64,000 nucleotides of DNA from Fasciola hepatica (GCA_948099385.1 CANUEZ040000117.1:4140001-4204000), one strand, 5' to 3'; numbered from the stretch's first letter, positions 21,158 through 34,100 are shown. The notes: a model not told the origin generated them from the letters alone. Translations and numbers: made by a program.

Positions 21158-22210
21158 GGCCAGAAGCAACCAACAAGGAGCTACCACGAGATGGCTCGAA
21201 CAGAATCGAATCTTTTCGAGGAATTTACTAGTGAATCTTCCAGAAGGTGGCCACGAATGCCGCACGACCGTTCCGGGAGCAGTCAGTTGACCAAACCTAC
21301 TTCGAGGAGTCCGTGCTTTACCGGGAACAAGGTGTTTTAAATCTTGGAATTTTGGTCTATCTGTCCTCCTCCGAATTTCATCAACGATTCTGGCCTACAA
21401 ATCCCGGAGAAGTGTGTGCAGCACCCGGGTAATCCGTTCTATAATCGGAAGCAAGTTGAGGTCTGCAAGCTGTTCATCTGTGTGAGCTCTACTTCATTGG
21501 TGGGCATTTCTAACGACAACTGGGTCAGAATATTTTATTCTCCGACCAGAGGCTTTAAACTTTGCAGCAAGCCGCCCGTCACTGAAAAAGCCCCCGGGTA
21601 ATCTTGTCTACAAAAACCCCTCACAACTTCTCTGGCCCCGTTTTACGCCAGTCCTGGAGGCAACAAAACATACCTACGCTGGACCCCTTGCTAGCCCTAA
21701 ATGGCTATGCTGGTGGTGTAAAACACGCTGACCAACTTTCGGAACTCCGTCGTTAACCCAATGTTCGAACTGTTTAACAAACCTCAATTATGGAGACGAA
21801 TGGCCCGAAAATAATTCCAACTCCGCTTCTGGTGAACCCGAACAATATGCCACTACGGATGCCGCCACTGGACCAGCGGGTGACTTTGTCAAGCGTCGTT
21901 CTGCACATGGCAGCCACCCACGTAGCGAGACAAATGCTCAAGGCATACATACTTAACTCTAGTGTCTCTTTTTTCTCGGCCAGTGCTAGATTTGCCTCCA
22001 CCATTTCCGCCTCCTTCCTTGCCCCGAGAAGCTAGCGTTTCCCAGTCAGATCCGACTACTCGGAAACTTGCTCTTCCCCGGTTCAGCTGGCAACGGATCA
22101 GCCTTAGCTGCATGCAAAACTGAACCAACCTTAGAACGACTTGACACACTAGAGCTTGGCAGGAAACCCGGCCAAAATCTACGGCAACAAGGCCTAGGTC
22201 GCCTGAGCGG
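21158..22210. other. No recognised gene; possible unidentified retroposon before an ATT tail
   Basis: No protein motif is recognised. The sequence runs into an ATT/TAATATT repeat at 22211, which could be the 3' tail of another non-LTR insertion whose body I cannot identify. Confidence 0.4.
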
Positions 22211-22262
22211 ATCTTTCTTTATTATTATTAATAATATCATTATTAATATTATTATTATTATT
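22211..22262 (+). repeat. ATT-rich microsatellite tail
   Basis: TTATTATTATTAATAATATCATTATTAATATTATTATTATTATTAA-type repeat, imperfect. It resembles the ATT tails of the CR1-like copies but lacks their preceding conserved GAAATAT sequence. Confidence 0.7.
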
Positions 22263-24699
22263 AACCTTTGATGATTGCCAAATACATTGAGTATTGTGAG
22301 GCTCAGCAAATCGAACGTATGAGCAACGCGCAAAAATTAAATCCGACAAAATTCAAGCAAAGTCGTTTCCTTGTAGCTACGGCACTGCATTTAAGAAATT
22401 AAGTGATTTTACAGTAGCCGAGCTTCAGTAAGCTCTCACGCTCCAGAAGTAAACGATGAGTGAGTAACTGCAGCCACATCGCGGCACAAGGTTAGAAACA
22501 GCAAATGCAACTAAGAAGTACAGTCACAGAACATTTCGAACCAAGCGATCGGCGTTCGAGGCAACGGTGGGAGTCCGATTTGTGAAGAAGATTCACAAAG
22601 TTAAGGTAACATGACAAATGATCACAACTGCAGCAGAGATAGTTCATGCAAACAAAATAATGTTTGTAATGCGAAATATTGATTGGCGAAACAAGGATTT
22701 TGGACTCTTCCACAGTGACTGCTGAGCATACTTTATATCGGCATTAGTCAGTATGAAGTGGTGACACTGGAAATGACTGAGCAGCAGCCCTGACTGGAGA
22801 CAAAACGTCAAATATACAGCACAGAAAACTAGGCGGAAAAAGTGGACAATTTTGAGTGAAGTTAACTGAAGGGCAATTCGAGTTGCGGCAAATGACAGAA
22901 TGCCAGTTCGTGGGAAAATCAAAGTGGGCAGTACAGTGGGATTTTGAAGGGCAGATAATGCTTTATAAACTGAAGTTCTAGGAGACACAAAACAACAGAT
23001 CTGACAGCGTTCAGCGTTGTTAGGTCTTCCGCATGTCTTCAAAAGATAGTGTAATGTCGGCGCGTGCGTCGGGCGAGTGGAGACAGTCCTGAGTGTGACG
23101 CGAATAACCTGGGTTGGATCTCCACATGGGCCAAAGTTAAAGATCTCGTGTGAAATGAAAGTAAGATGACGTCGAGTGATGAAATGAGGGAGGCTTGAGA
23201 CTGTATGAGTGGCAGGAATATTTGGCGTCCAAGGCGAATTAGGGCCCATCATCAGAGTCGTTGACTGCACAGCCACTGGATCCCGACGCAGGTTGACGTG
23301 AAAATTGCAACATATCAGTGAACGCCCGCCAGATCCATCGTACCGTTACTCAACACCATGGGCATGCGGCCATAGATCCGGTCAGCATGAAGACGCTGTA
23401 TACGCAACATTGTAGTGCATAACAAAATCTAGTGGAATCGGATGACGGAACCTGGGGGTCCTGGGAACAAGCGCGTTATAATCAAGTGGATCCTTAGGCA
23501 AGGTTTAGAAGCGGATGTCAAATAATCAGAGAGATCCAGTAGTCTCAACGGTCCTCATATAATTGGTCCAAGTTTAAGCTGGCTCGGGCTGCGCCCGTTA
23601 TGGTTGTTGCGTAAAGGAGCTTTCCTAGTGCTTTTGTGAAATATTTTAGCGTGCAACATGGACGTCGCAATTCCGGTAGCGTGCGCAGGGGCTAGGAAAA
23701 GCGTCAGCAGGTAATTCAGGCATGACCGATAGCCTGGAGTGAAGGGCTTTATCAGTGTTTTGCCCGCAACGAAGGGGATAACGGTATTACTGGAGGAACC
23801 AAACGGGTTATCAAATGAGTCAATTTCTGAGTGCAAAGAACGAAGAGAAACGAATAGTGAGCTTGGAATGACGTCACCATGGAGATCGCAGGCGGAGCAT
23901 TTCCTATCTGGCTTTACTGTAAGAGCTGTAAGGTAGGCCAGGTAACTCTTTAGTAAAATATCGCCGCTCATTTTCCCACACCTCAGTCAGATTTTTGCAT
24001 CCAGGTAAAAACCAGTGGACAGTGTTACAAATGTGACCTAGAACTGGACGTCAGCATCAGACTTTTGCTCGTCCGCGTGCGGAACGTTCGAGAGACAAGC
24101 ACGGTAATCCTCCTTGCCTTATCAACTTAAAACCGTACCTCTTCATGTTAGTTGGAGAAACAGGATAATGGCTGGCCTCTTATTGTAGGTCTCCCACCAC
24201 ATTTGCTGTTGAAACTTGTGGATCACCTTTGGTGGGGGAGCTAAGCGGAACCTGGCACTTGTGGGACAGGACGGTGCTTTCATTGCCGGGAACCTCATCA
24301 CCCTCCGGGTACACCGCTCACGAAAGGACGTTAAACCAGGCACCAGATTTGTAAGCCCCAAACGCCATGCATTCGCTTCGAAGCCATGGGTTGTTTATAT
24401 CCTACGCAAAGAGCAATGTCATGCCGTGAAGCACTACTTGGAAGGCATCATTTCTGTGCACCAAAAAACATGATTAGACCGAAACCGTCAACTTCTGCGG
24501 ACCCGATCGCTGAGTCTCAGTGTTTTCAGTTTCCGAAATAGGGACCACCGACGAGGAGGATAAATGACCCTGCATCTTGACGGTCCATTGGATATCATCG
24601 GGTCGAGAGAAATAACAAGTCCGATCATTGAAGTGGGATCCTCTCGCATCCTCCGTAGTGAAAGTGGGTGAAGGCTGCCGTAATATCCCTTGGTGAATC
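22263..24699. other. No recognised gene
   Basis: The longest frame is a 210-codon minus-strand one (23276-22644) with an H-, T- and L-rich product and no motif I know. A 138-codon minus frame lies at 23971-23555. Codon use and lack of homology do not support calling either as a gene. Confidence 0.45.
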
Positions 24700-26490
24700 A
24701 AGGTGGACGCCCTTCTTGTAGGAGAATCTCACAGTCCATGGGCCTCACCTCTATGCATGGCTCTTAAGAAATATGGCATTAGCTGGCGACCAGGTGGCGA
24801 CTATCGTGCGTTTAACTCGGTTATCCCCTATGATAGCCATCCCATACCCCGCACACGACACCACGGCATCACTTCACGGCACGATTGTATTTTCTGAGAT
24901 CAATCTAATAAGATCTGATCACCGGACACAAGTGGCCGCTGAAGATGTCGAGAAAATGGCTGCCACGACTCTCTTTGCTTTGTTTGGGTTCCTACCTATG
25001 CCTTTTGGTTTGTGAAATGCTGCTCAGACATTTCAGAGGTTTATCGATAGCATTACACGAGACTTGCAATTTGTTCACGTTTATATCGATGACTTGCTAA
25101 CCGCATCCCTGAGCGTAGAAGAACATTTTTCAACATTTGACGCTACTATTTCAACGTTTGTCCGAACATCGAATAGTAGTCAATCCCGACAATTGTGAAT
25201 TTGGCAAACAGGAACTTGTGTTCCTCATTCACAGGGTCACTCGAGAGGGTGTTATGCTTTGTGCAAATGAAGCGCGTGCTATTCTATATTATACCGTAAC
25301 GCCTTCAATCCGGGAGTTTAAGGCATTTTTGGGGTTGGGTAACTTCTACCGTCGTTTCACACTCTACGCTGCTGGACGTTTGCTTCCAGTAAAAGACCTA
25401 CTTCGTGACAATCCACGTAAGTCACCGCCCATGGATGCCGCCGGTGTGACTCTCCTGGCGAATAAGGCGACCCTAGCGGAAACCGTGCTACTTATGCACC
25501 CAGTTCCGTCCATCGCGCTAAGCATAGCGATGGGTTCACCTGGTTTTGCCACCAGGGCGGTCCCTGCAGCGGTCAGTTTCTGGGGTTTGGCAACCATTAC
25601 AATTTTCCCTCTACGCCTCGGTCCCACGGAAAAGAAGTATAATGCTTTCGATTCTGGACTGGTGACTGCGCATTTCGCCCTTGAATAACCCGTCAAGCAG
25701 CCCAGAGCGTATATCCTATCCTCTACACCGTCCGTAAGCCTTTCAGTCTGATTGGTTCTCCCTGAGAGAAGTCAGACATTTAGACTGCATTTCTCAGTTC
25801 GTGACTGACCTACGACAGGTTAAGTGTGAGTCGAACTGCGTTCCAGATTATTTGTTGCGTATTCCCCTTAGTACCAATAAGTTTCTCGTTTGAGACATCC
25901 CTGTCATGGCTGCAGCACAGGCACGAAATATTTCAAGTACGGAAGCCGCTCAGCCACTGTCGCTACAGTATCAGTCTGCACATCTGGCCACCAATGCTGG
26001 GACTATACTCTGCGAAATGTTCACTGGCCTACCCAGCCTTGACCAGTGGTAACCTCTACATATCGGCTTCTCACATTCGACACCCTGAAGGGACTTTCAC
26101 ATTCGGGTATCGAAGCCAGTCTCCGACTGGCGGCAGCACAATTCATCTGGTCGTCCATCAGTAAAGATGTTCATATTAGGGCAAAACAGTGTCTGAAATG
26201 TCGACTATCTAAAGCGCATAGGCAAGTAGCTGTGCTTATGGGTACTTTTTCTCCATCTGATGCTCACTCCGATCATATCCGCGCGGACATCGTGGGTCCA
26301 TTGACTCTATCACACGGATATACCTTTTTATTACAGGGCCTCAGTAGATTTACGGGTTGGCTCGAGACTATCCCCATCTCCATCGTCGTTTCCGAATCAG
26401 CGGCTAGACGTCTGATAGAAAGATGGATAGCTTTAGATGGTTGTCCCTCAATAATCAAAACTCAATTAGGACGAAATGGCCCTTCATAAC
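24700..26490 (+). pseudogene. Broken Ty3/Gypsy pol fragment (copy D)
   Basis: RT begins with SHSPWASPL..., then WRPGGDYRAFN (about 24730-24830). The fingers-palm region MPFGL is followed by a stop, then NAAQTFQRF and the catalytic HVYIDDLL block at about 25075-25100. RNase H and linker regions follow: FLGLGNFYRRF at about 25330, and KKYNAFDSGLVTAHFALE ending at 25688. Integrase is at about 26085-26470 with SHSGIEA...KQCLKCRLSKAHR and DHIRADIVGPLTLSHGYTFLL, where the first catalytic D is retained. Multiple frame changes and stops are present, and no LTRs are seen. Its wording is closest to the CsRn1-like Gypsy-2 (NAAQT, FNRRF-type blocks), so the same lineage is likely. Confidence 0.8.
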
Positions 26491-27889
26491 GAGCTGGCAA
26501 GGGATGCACTAAAATGTGCAGCCCAAAGTCAGGCTGCACAGATAGTTCAGCCAAAGGCCACCGTCCGTTCCCTCAAGGATGAGTTCACCAGCCTGAGGAA
26601 CTTGGCTATCAAATCCCTCCCGGTGCCCCAGGCAGCCGATCAGGTGTGTAGAGTATCTGAGCAGCACATTCTCGATGTCGTCAAGATTTTGCAAGACAGA
26701 GAAATGCTCCAAGCGAGTCAACCTTTAAGGTCACTTTCTCAACTCCAATCACCCTCATGACACCTATGCCCAGGTGTTCAACAGCCTTAAGCTCCCTTTC
26801 CCACTTAAAAGCCGGTCCACTTGGCTGGTAACCAAACTCATCAACCGGGCGCACCGCATTCTTATTGAAATGAGCTACGCAGAGGCTGCCAAACGAGTTG
26901 TTACCTCAGCTGCGAAGCTCAGGTTGGAAATAAAAAGGCTCAAGGGAGTATCCATTGACAAGCCACTTCATCTAGGGCCTTGAGGTAAGAAACCTAAGCT
27001 AGCGACCCTAAAATCCCGATCTCAAGATCAAAAAGCTGCCTGTCGTGCGGGTAACTCGTTTTGAGGGTCAAGCTCCAGGCCGACCATCCTCTGCTTTCCT
27101 ACTCGCTCCATCTCCCGTCGCTAAATGTACCGCCAGTATTAGACCTAGTGCTACTAAACATCTGACCCAACAAAAAGTATCCCAGACCCCAACATTGCTA
27201 ATAAGACTGTATTCACAGACGAGACTCACCCATCCTTGAGTCCAGACACAAACATGTAACCCGTTTCCGCCGAAAGCTGCAGAGCGGAGGTTAACGCAAT
27301 ATGCTAACGACGAGAAAGATTTCACGGTAACCATGCAAACACCACTACATCGGATATCCTTGCTCCTAATGTAGTATAATCTCAGCACACTAGCTCCATC
27401 GAGTATGAGCATAGACGAACTTACGGCTGTATTTCTCGGCACAAGACCAACTTTCTTTAGCGCGTCATCACCGACGCCATCATAGTTTCTTCCACTTTAG
27501 GGCCCCTCAGGAACCATTCAATATAGAGTATCTACTATACCGGAAGAGGCCTTAACAAGTACAGTGCTATGCTAGCAGGGTGCCGGTCCCATTAACTCCC
27601 ATTGTTCTTTCAAACCCACCTTACCGCCTAGGTGCTGAACTGCAGACTGTGTAAGTGAACTGGATCGAGGGGTACCATTTCTAGATCCTCCTAACCGTAA
27701 AGCTCTAGGTTTTTCTTCGTATCCCAACACTGCCACACTTACTTGCGAACCAATAATTCTTTAGAATGCGTACAAAATGGCCCAACCGGTGGATTCAACT
27801 CTGCTAGTCTGCAGCATTATAGCTCAGTCCCCGGCGAGCCTACTGCACCCAGAACGTGGAGTAGGTGCCACTGACCAGTTCATTACTGT
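26491..27889. other. No recognised gene
   Basis: Frames at 26476-26760 (94 codons) and 26774-26983 (69 codons, with a heptad-like K/L/R-rich stretch) carry no motif I know. They follow the Gypsy remnant and might be worn integrase or spacer sequence. Confidence 0.4.
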
Positions 27890-28326
27890 TGTCGTCATAT
27901 ATTACCCTAACCCACAGCTGGAACCACGTCCAGGATGCAATCCCTATTTATTTCAGGTTCGTCGCCTCCCAATATCTCAGTCGCCAAACTGGATAACCAA
28001 GGATGCCACTATGAATCGTACCGACAGGAACCCAAGTGGAACCTTTCATCCACGCCTCAGAAAATACCCCCATCTGCCTATCATAATAATTAGGGTTTTC
28101 TAACGCAAAACCTCTCCTGTGGATATCAACATTACTGCCAAAACAAGTAACAGTTCACGAGCAACCTGCTATTATACCAGTCCTCATTTAAATCCATCAT
28201 ATCTCGCCACGCTCGGCTGGTTGGCCGACTCATATCCTCCACCCCGCCAGACGAACCACGCCCATAGAATGTTGTACATTATCAGTATTGAAGCTGAATA
28301 ACACTGAGGCTCAATGCGCCAAAGTA

Positions 28327-28327
28327 C

Positions 28328-28393
<66 letters not shown>
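28327..28393. repeat. (TA)n microsatellite
   Basis: About 33 TA units with one TG interruption lie inside the CR1-like 3' untranslated region. Copy A has only a short TATATA at the corresponding place (7691-7699), so the expansion came after the copies split. Confidence 0.9.
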
Positions 28394-28396
<3 letters not shown>

Positions 28397-29045
28397 TGAA
28401 ACGGCATAATAATGCCCAAGTCAACGCGGAGATTTTCCACTTTAGCATCTGTTGCAACAGTCCACTTTCCCCTCGATCCGTGTCCGGCCGCAGTTATACT
28501 TTCGCATTACTGAATGGTACAGGCTACGGATCCCGAAATTAAACTCACATTCATATGGACTTCCGTTCCTCCCACACTCACCACAGTTCCCAAATCTACA
28601 TTCATAAAATTGGTTTCATGTCTCCTTGTTTCACAACTCATTCCTTATGTTGAACCACGGTAGAACCGACACTGAGGGTTTGGATGAGCTTCACGGTTTG
28701 CTATTCTCTTCGCATGCATCGATTTCCTCGAGTGTACTTCCGTATAATCTGTTTTTCTTCCTGTTTAAAACTTCGCTGTTCACAGATACCTGGTAAACGG
28801 CCGTATTTCATAGCTCGAATCATTCTCGTTGATAATGCACCTCTAGCAGTATGAATGAACGACCTATTCGGTATCTCAGCGGTGCGCCACTGCCCAGCGC
28901 GAAATAGAAACCGGTTCAAAAGTGTGAAGCAAGCCTTTGCTAGAGAGATCCATATAAACTATTGCTGGCTTTTTTCCTACCGCTGGCACTTTTGACTTTT
29001 ATACCTGAAGTTTGTGAAAATTTCATCCCAATGAGTAACGCTGTA

Positions 29046-29050
29046 CACCA
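29046..29050. repeat. 5-bp target-site duplication (CACCA), left copy
   Basis: CACCA here and at 35200-35204 flanks BEL-1 exactly. Confidence 0.88.
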
Positions 29051-29429
29051 TGTAACAGCCGGTCGTGGAAAATCCCCCTTTTTCCCTCGCGATTCAGTGT
29101 TTTTTCCCAACATCACTCATTTCCATACACTATTGACTTGTCTTTACGAACTGGTTGTTTTTCTGGACCAATTGTTGTTTGTTCGCGCCCAGAGCGCTAT
29201 TTTGGCACATCCTTGCTCAGGACCTGCGTGACGCACGTGCTGTCTGCTCACATGCTGCTATTCGGTTTCTCGTTGTTGAGTCTTTGTGATCGTATTATTG
29301 AGGTTTGTATATTGTTTATGTCATTGTTTATTTTAATAATCTAGTATCGTAGAATTATCACGGATAATCGCCTTCTGATTTCGGGATCCGTTGCGAATTT
29401 GGCTACGCATTGCTCAAACGTTCGTAACA
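29051..29429 (+). repeat. 5' LTR of BEL-1
   Basis: 379 bp, TGTAACAGCC...TTCGTAACA. The same LTR family occurs solo on the minus strand at 52709-53086, and a more distant subfamily at 48955-49327 and 58476-58864. Confidence 0.92.
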
Positions 29430-29471
29430 ATACTCAATAGATCTATTTGGAACGAGGAAAAATCACGCAAA

Positions 29472-31193
29472 ATGCCCAGAAAAGGATCAAAAGCAGTCGA
29501 ATCCGGACAGGAAGTAATACGACAAGTCTCTGGGGAGGTTTTGGGTACATATGATTCTTTAGTTAATGCTAGATCGCCTAGTCCTGTCAGTGCTAGCTCA
29601 TGTGTTATTGAAAGCAATATTGATCGTAAGGATGTCGATTTATATAAGCTGAGAATACTAGAACTAGAGCAACAGTTACTTTCGGCTAGACTACAGGCGC
29701 ATGAAGCAGAGAAGTGTACACAGAAACAGCGAGAGCATGAGACCAGTGACTTCGACACTTCCGATAGGTTAGAGTGCAATAAGGTAGGGAACCCCACGCC
29801 GGTCGCCGAATACAAACCACCATCGATCGATCTGCCTAGAGTGGAGTTAACGGTTTTCGACGGGCGAGCTGAGCAATACTGCAAGTTTGTCAAACAGTTC
29901 GAGACGTTCGTTGAAAACAAGGTAACCGACCCTGGGCAAAGGCTTCTTTACCTTACTCACTACTGCCGAGGCCGAGCAAGAGAAGCTATCGACGGGTGCA
30001 CCATGCTCTACCCAGAACAAGGCTACACAAGGGCAAGAAAGATTCTGAGGGACTTGTTTGGCCAACCTTTCAAAGTAGCCCGTAACCTAATAGAGGGCAT
30101 GATGGCAGAGGCAAAGAGAACCAAGGGCGACGTCTACACCATGGCCGACCTGGTGATCAAGATGCAGAACTGCTCAATAGCCCTCGACCATTTAGGTTAC
30201 AGGGCTGACCTAGACGCCATGCACACTTTGGAAGGCATAGTCCGTCACCTCTCTCCCGAACTACAGGGTCGGTGGGCGGAAGAAGCTGAACGGATAAGCC
30301 GAGGCGACAGAGAAGCCAACTTCGAAGACCTGGCCGAATACTTGGACAGGCAAACGAAGATAGCTGACAGCAGATTTGGCCGACTCATCCGGGACAGCAA
30401 CCGAGCAAACAAGCCCGGTACTAGCCAAGCCCAAACCCCTGTACGGGAATATCCAAAGTACCAGCCTTGGACCAACACACACGTCATTTCACGAGATGCT
30501 ACGGCGAAACCAAATTGCAGATCCTGTGGTACTAGCCATGGCCTACCAGAATGCCCCAAGTTCGGCAACGCCACAATAGACGAACGGTGGGGAATGGCGA
30601 GGATGGCAGGAGCATGTTTCATCTGTCTGAACACCACGCACCGGGCAGTAGCCTGTAGAACAAGGAATCGATGTGGTTACGAGGGCTGCACGGGCAGACA
30701 CCATCGGCTGCTGCATCAGGCGAGAGTAACCATATCCGAGGCGAGTGCCAAGCCCAGCGTGATTTGTTCAACTTCACAATCTGCCAGTAAACCGGTACGT
30801 TTAGGCGTAGTGGCCGTGGGAGTAATGACTCCGACTGGGATAGTCAAGGCGTTGGCTTTCGTTGATAGTGGATCCGACACCACTTTAGTGAAAGAGCGGT
30901 TTGCCGACAAACACCAACTGGCTAAAGGTGCGACGTCGTTAGCAGTGAGCACGGTGGGTGGAACACAGGTAATGACTGCCGGTAGATTAAGGCTGCAACT
31001 CATCTCTCTAGACACTAACGAGGAAATTGAACCGACGGAGGCATTCACGTTAGCGGATCTCCCCATGCGAGCACCAAGGTCGGTGGACGCAATCTTGACT
31101 CGGTGGCCCCACCTGCAGGATGTAACCGTCGTAGACTGGGAAGATGATGAGGTGGATCTCCTCATCGGATGCGACGTGCCAGAGGCGCATTGA
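29472..31193 (+). CDS. gag: BEL-1 Gag-protease region, ending at an in-frame TGA
   Basis: Structural protein and aspartic protease of the BEL element. The ATG at 29472 (MPRKGSK) is chosen because the decayed BEL-2 copy retains the same start; the frame is also open upstream into the LTR but with no ATG. It has a coiled-coil-like stretch (LRILELEQQLLSARLQAHEAEK), then the BEL Gag core VELTVFDGRAEQYCKFVKQF, and a Cys/His-rich region (CRSCG..., CFICLNTTHRAVACR, CGYEGCTGRHHRLLH) of zinc-knuckle type. The protease block is FVDSGSDTTLV. About 573 codons. It stops with TGA directly followed by the pol frame; BEL-2 has TGG at this position. So this is either a nonsense mutation or a readthrough site in an ancestral single ORF. 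Confidence 0.88.
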   Translation: MPRKGSKAVESGQEVIRQVSGEVLGTYDSLVNARSPSPVSASSCVIESNIDRKDVDLYKLRILELEQQLLSARLQAHEAEKCTQKQREHETSDFDTSDRLECNKVGNPTPVAEYKPPSIDLPRVELTVFDGRAEQYCKFVKQFETFVENKVTDPGQRLLYLTHYCRGRAREAIDGCTMLYPEQGYTRARKILRDLFGQPFKVARNLIEGMMAEAKRTKGDVYTMADLVIKMQNCSIALDHLGYRADLDAMHTLEGIVRHLSPELQGRWAEEAERISRGDREANFEDLAEYLDRQTKIADSRFGRLIRDSNRANKPGTSQAQTPVREYPKYQPWTNTHVISRDATAKPNCRSCGTSHGLPECPKFGNATIDERWGMARMAGACFICLNTTHRAVACRTRNRCGYEGCTGRHHRLLHQARVTISEASAKPSVICSTSQSASKPVRLGVVAVGVMTPTGIVKALAFVDSGSDTTLVKERFADKHQLAKGATSLAVSTVGGTQVMTAGRLRLQLISLDTNEEIEPTEAFTLADLPMRAPRSVDAILTRWPHLQDVTVVDWEDDEVDLLIGCDVPEAH

Positions 31194-34100
31194 GTGCTTG
31201 ACCAAAGAGTGGGCGACCGCCAGGCACCTTATGCCGTACGCACGGCTCTGGGATGGATGTTATACGGTCCAGTAGGGGTACGCGGTTCCGTGAATTACTT
31301 ATCCGCCGAAACGGACCGCATAGAGTATCGTCTGCAACGGCTGTATGAAAAGGAGTTTCATGACATTGGAGACGAAAGACCGACGTTGTCTCAAGAGGAT
31401 CACTTCGCTCTACAAACGGTGCGGCAAGGCTCTAGAGGCCTCAAAAAACAGTTCGAGGTTCCCCTCCCATGGCGCACACCGGTCGACCCGTGGACTGACA
31501 ACAGAAATTATGTTCTCCAACGGTTACTACGACTAAAAGAACGCTTCACTCGAGACCAGAATCTGTGGGAACGATACGCGGATTTGATGAAGCGAAACGA
31601 GGCCCTCGGTTACGTTGAAAAGGTGCCTGTTAACACCGACAGCAAAAGGGGTATCTGGCATCTGCCTCACCATCCGGTTATCAACCCCAAGAAACCCAAT
31701 AAACTGCGGGTGGTTTTCGACTGTGCGGCCAAGTTCCAGGGCAAGTCGTTAAACGATCGCCTACTACAGGGGCCTGACTGGACCACACCACTGATCGATG
31801 TTCTGTGCCGTTTCAGAGTGGGTAAAGTGGCTTTGTCTGCTGACATTAGGGAAATGTTCCATCAGGTGAAGATTCCGGTAGGAGAACGAGATGCTTTGCG
31901 TTTCCTGCGGTGGGAAGGGAGCGACCGGGACAACGCAGTGGTGAATTATAGGATGACCGTCCACCCCTTCGGAGCCATATCGTCACCATTTTGTGCTAAC
32001 TACGCCCTCCGAGAATCAGCGAACAAACATGGCGATCTAGTACATCGGACGATGGTAGAAAGCGTCAGCAGGAACTTCTACGTCGACGACTACCTCGAGT
32101 CATTCGATGATGTGGAATCAGCTCTAGAGCAGTTCAGGGGTCTGACGAGATTGCTGGAAGAGGGCGGCTTCCATCTAACTAAATGGATGTCGAACGCTTC
32201 AGAAGTGCTGAAGGTCATCCCGTATCACGAAAAGGCCGAAAGGGTAAGAGATTTGGACGGCTCTCCACTTCCTATCGAGCGCACTTTAGGGATACAATGG
32301 GACGCGGAAACGGACGATTTTGTTTTCGAACTGAACGTTCCCGAGCTGCCAATAACCCGTCGTGGCATACTATCTGCCGTCTCAAGTTTGTTCGACCCGC
32401 TCGGTTTCGTCTCACCGTGGCTGCTACCCGGAAAGATCTTGCTGCAGCGGCTGTGCCGTAAGAAAGTTGATTGCGACCAGGCACTGGACCAAGGGGACCG
32501 GTTGGACTGGGAAGAATTTCTGAACACCTTGAAGAATCCCACGATGTTTGACCCCTGGCCATACGACACGGACTGGGGAACTACATGCCTTTTCCGATGC
32601 ATCCGAAGTCGGTTATGGAGCTGTGGTGTACGGACGATGGTGCGCAGGAGATGGACAATATACCACGAGGATCCTGTTCGCCAAAGCCCGCGTTGCTCCA
32701 CTGAAGTCGGTCTCAATCCCACGCCTTGAACTCAGCGCAGCCGTGTTGGCAGTCAGGGTGGTGCAAGATGTGAAGAGATGTTTCGATCTCTACATTTGGT
32801 CGGTGAGCTTCTGGACGGATTCAACGATAGTACTTTACTACATTAACAACGTACGGAGCCGGTTTAGTACTTTCGTTGCTAACCGGCTCAAGATTATCCA
32901 CGATGAATCAGCCACGCACCAGTGGAGTCATGTCAGGTCTGGCGATAATCCGGCCGACCTGTGCTCCCGAGGTGCGAACAACTTCAGGCAACTGGACACG
33001 TGGACGAGAGGGCCAAACTTCCTGCAATTGCCCAAACAGGACTGGCCCGTGTTCGAATTAAAAAACCCTACGGAATTGGAACTGGAGATCAAAGGCGTAG
33101 TGATAGCAACCAACGTCGTCGAAGCGTCGTCCATTCTATCGCGACTGGTCAGGTTTTCTTCCTGGATGAAGACGCTTTGTTCGCTAGTTTGGTTAACCAG
33201 GTTCAAGATAAATTTACTAGTCATGAAAGGGCTACGGCGCTCAGGTCGGATACCGGTCGGCCCGGTAGGTCCCGATGAGCTACAAGCGGCAGAGTATGAT
33301 ATTTTCAGAATGATACAACGCGAGGCTTTCGCCCAAGAACTCAAGAGGGCGGGAGAAGTGGGGCCGACCAATGAAGACATGCCATCTCCAAGAGGCGAGC
33401 TGAAGCGTTTAAACCCCAAACTCATCAACGGACTGCTGCGGGTGGATGGTAGGCTGACCAACGCCCACCTGAACTTCGACACAAAGTATCCTATACTGCT
33501 GCCTGCGAGACAACCTGTAGTAGAGCTAATGATTCAACACGTCCACGCCATGGAGGGACATGCCGGGGAAAGTCACGTGACGAGCGTCATCCGAAAGCGT
33601 CTTTGGTTGTTGAGAGGACGAGAGACTGTAAAACGCGTAATCCGACGGTGTGTGCAATGCAGGAAACGCAATGCCACAGCAGGCAAACAACTCATAGCCC
33701 CACTACCAGAATGCAGGGTGACTACGGGCTGGTGGCCGTTCAGTGACACCCGGTTGGATTATTTCGGGCCCTTGTGGATCAAGTGCGGGAAAAGATTAGA
33801 AAAGCGATACGGATGTACCATGACGTGCATGAAATCACGTGCGGTACACCTAGAAGTCGCACATTCGATGACGACCGATTCGTTTCTACGGGCCTTGCAA
33901 AGATTTATCAACCGAAGAGGCGTACCGGCCGATATATACTCAGATAATGGATCGAACTTTGTGGGCGCTCAACGGGAATTGCAGCGTTGGCACAAGAACA
34001 TAAACAGGGACGAACTGCAGAATCGAACCGTGGCCTACGGCATACGATGGCATTTCAACCCCCCACAGGCCAGTCACCGAGGCGGCATATGGGAACGCAT

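Larger units (their letters stand above)
27890..29050 (+). repeat. 3' untranslated region of CR1-like copy B, left of the BEL insertion
   Basis: Aligns over about 1.1 kb with the reverse complement of 8110-7164 and then 2349-2190 of copy A, passing straight through the Gypsy-1 site. It holds a (TA)n run that copy A lacks at this length. Copy B is interrupted after CACCA by BEL-1 and resumes at 35205. No ORF2 piece is found before it, so it is 5'-truncated within the untranslated region. Confidence 0.8.

Noticed and set aside
22644..23276. 210-codon minus-strand frame as a possible host gene
   Set aside because: No recognised domain, composition like translated non-coding DNA, no visible splice or promoter context. 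Left as unassigned.
29391..29471. Upstream extension of the BEL-1 Gag frame into the LTR, beginning at 29391
   Set aside because: That codon is TTG, not ATG; BEL-2 conserves the ATG equivalent to 29472, so the later start is used.
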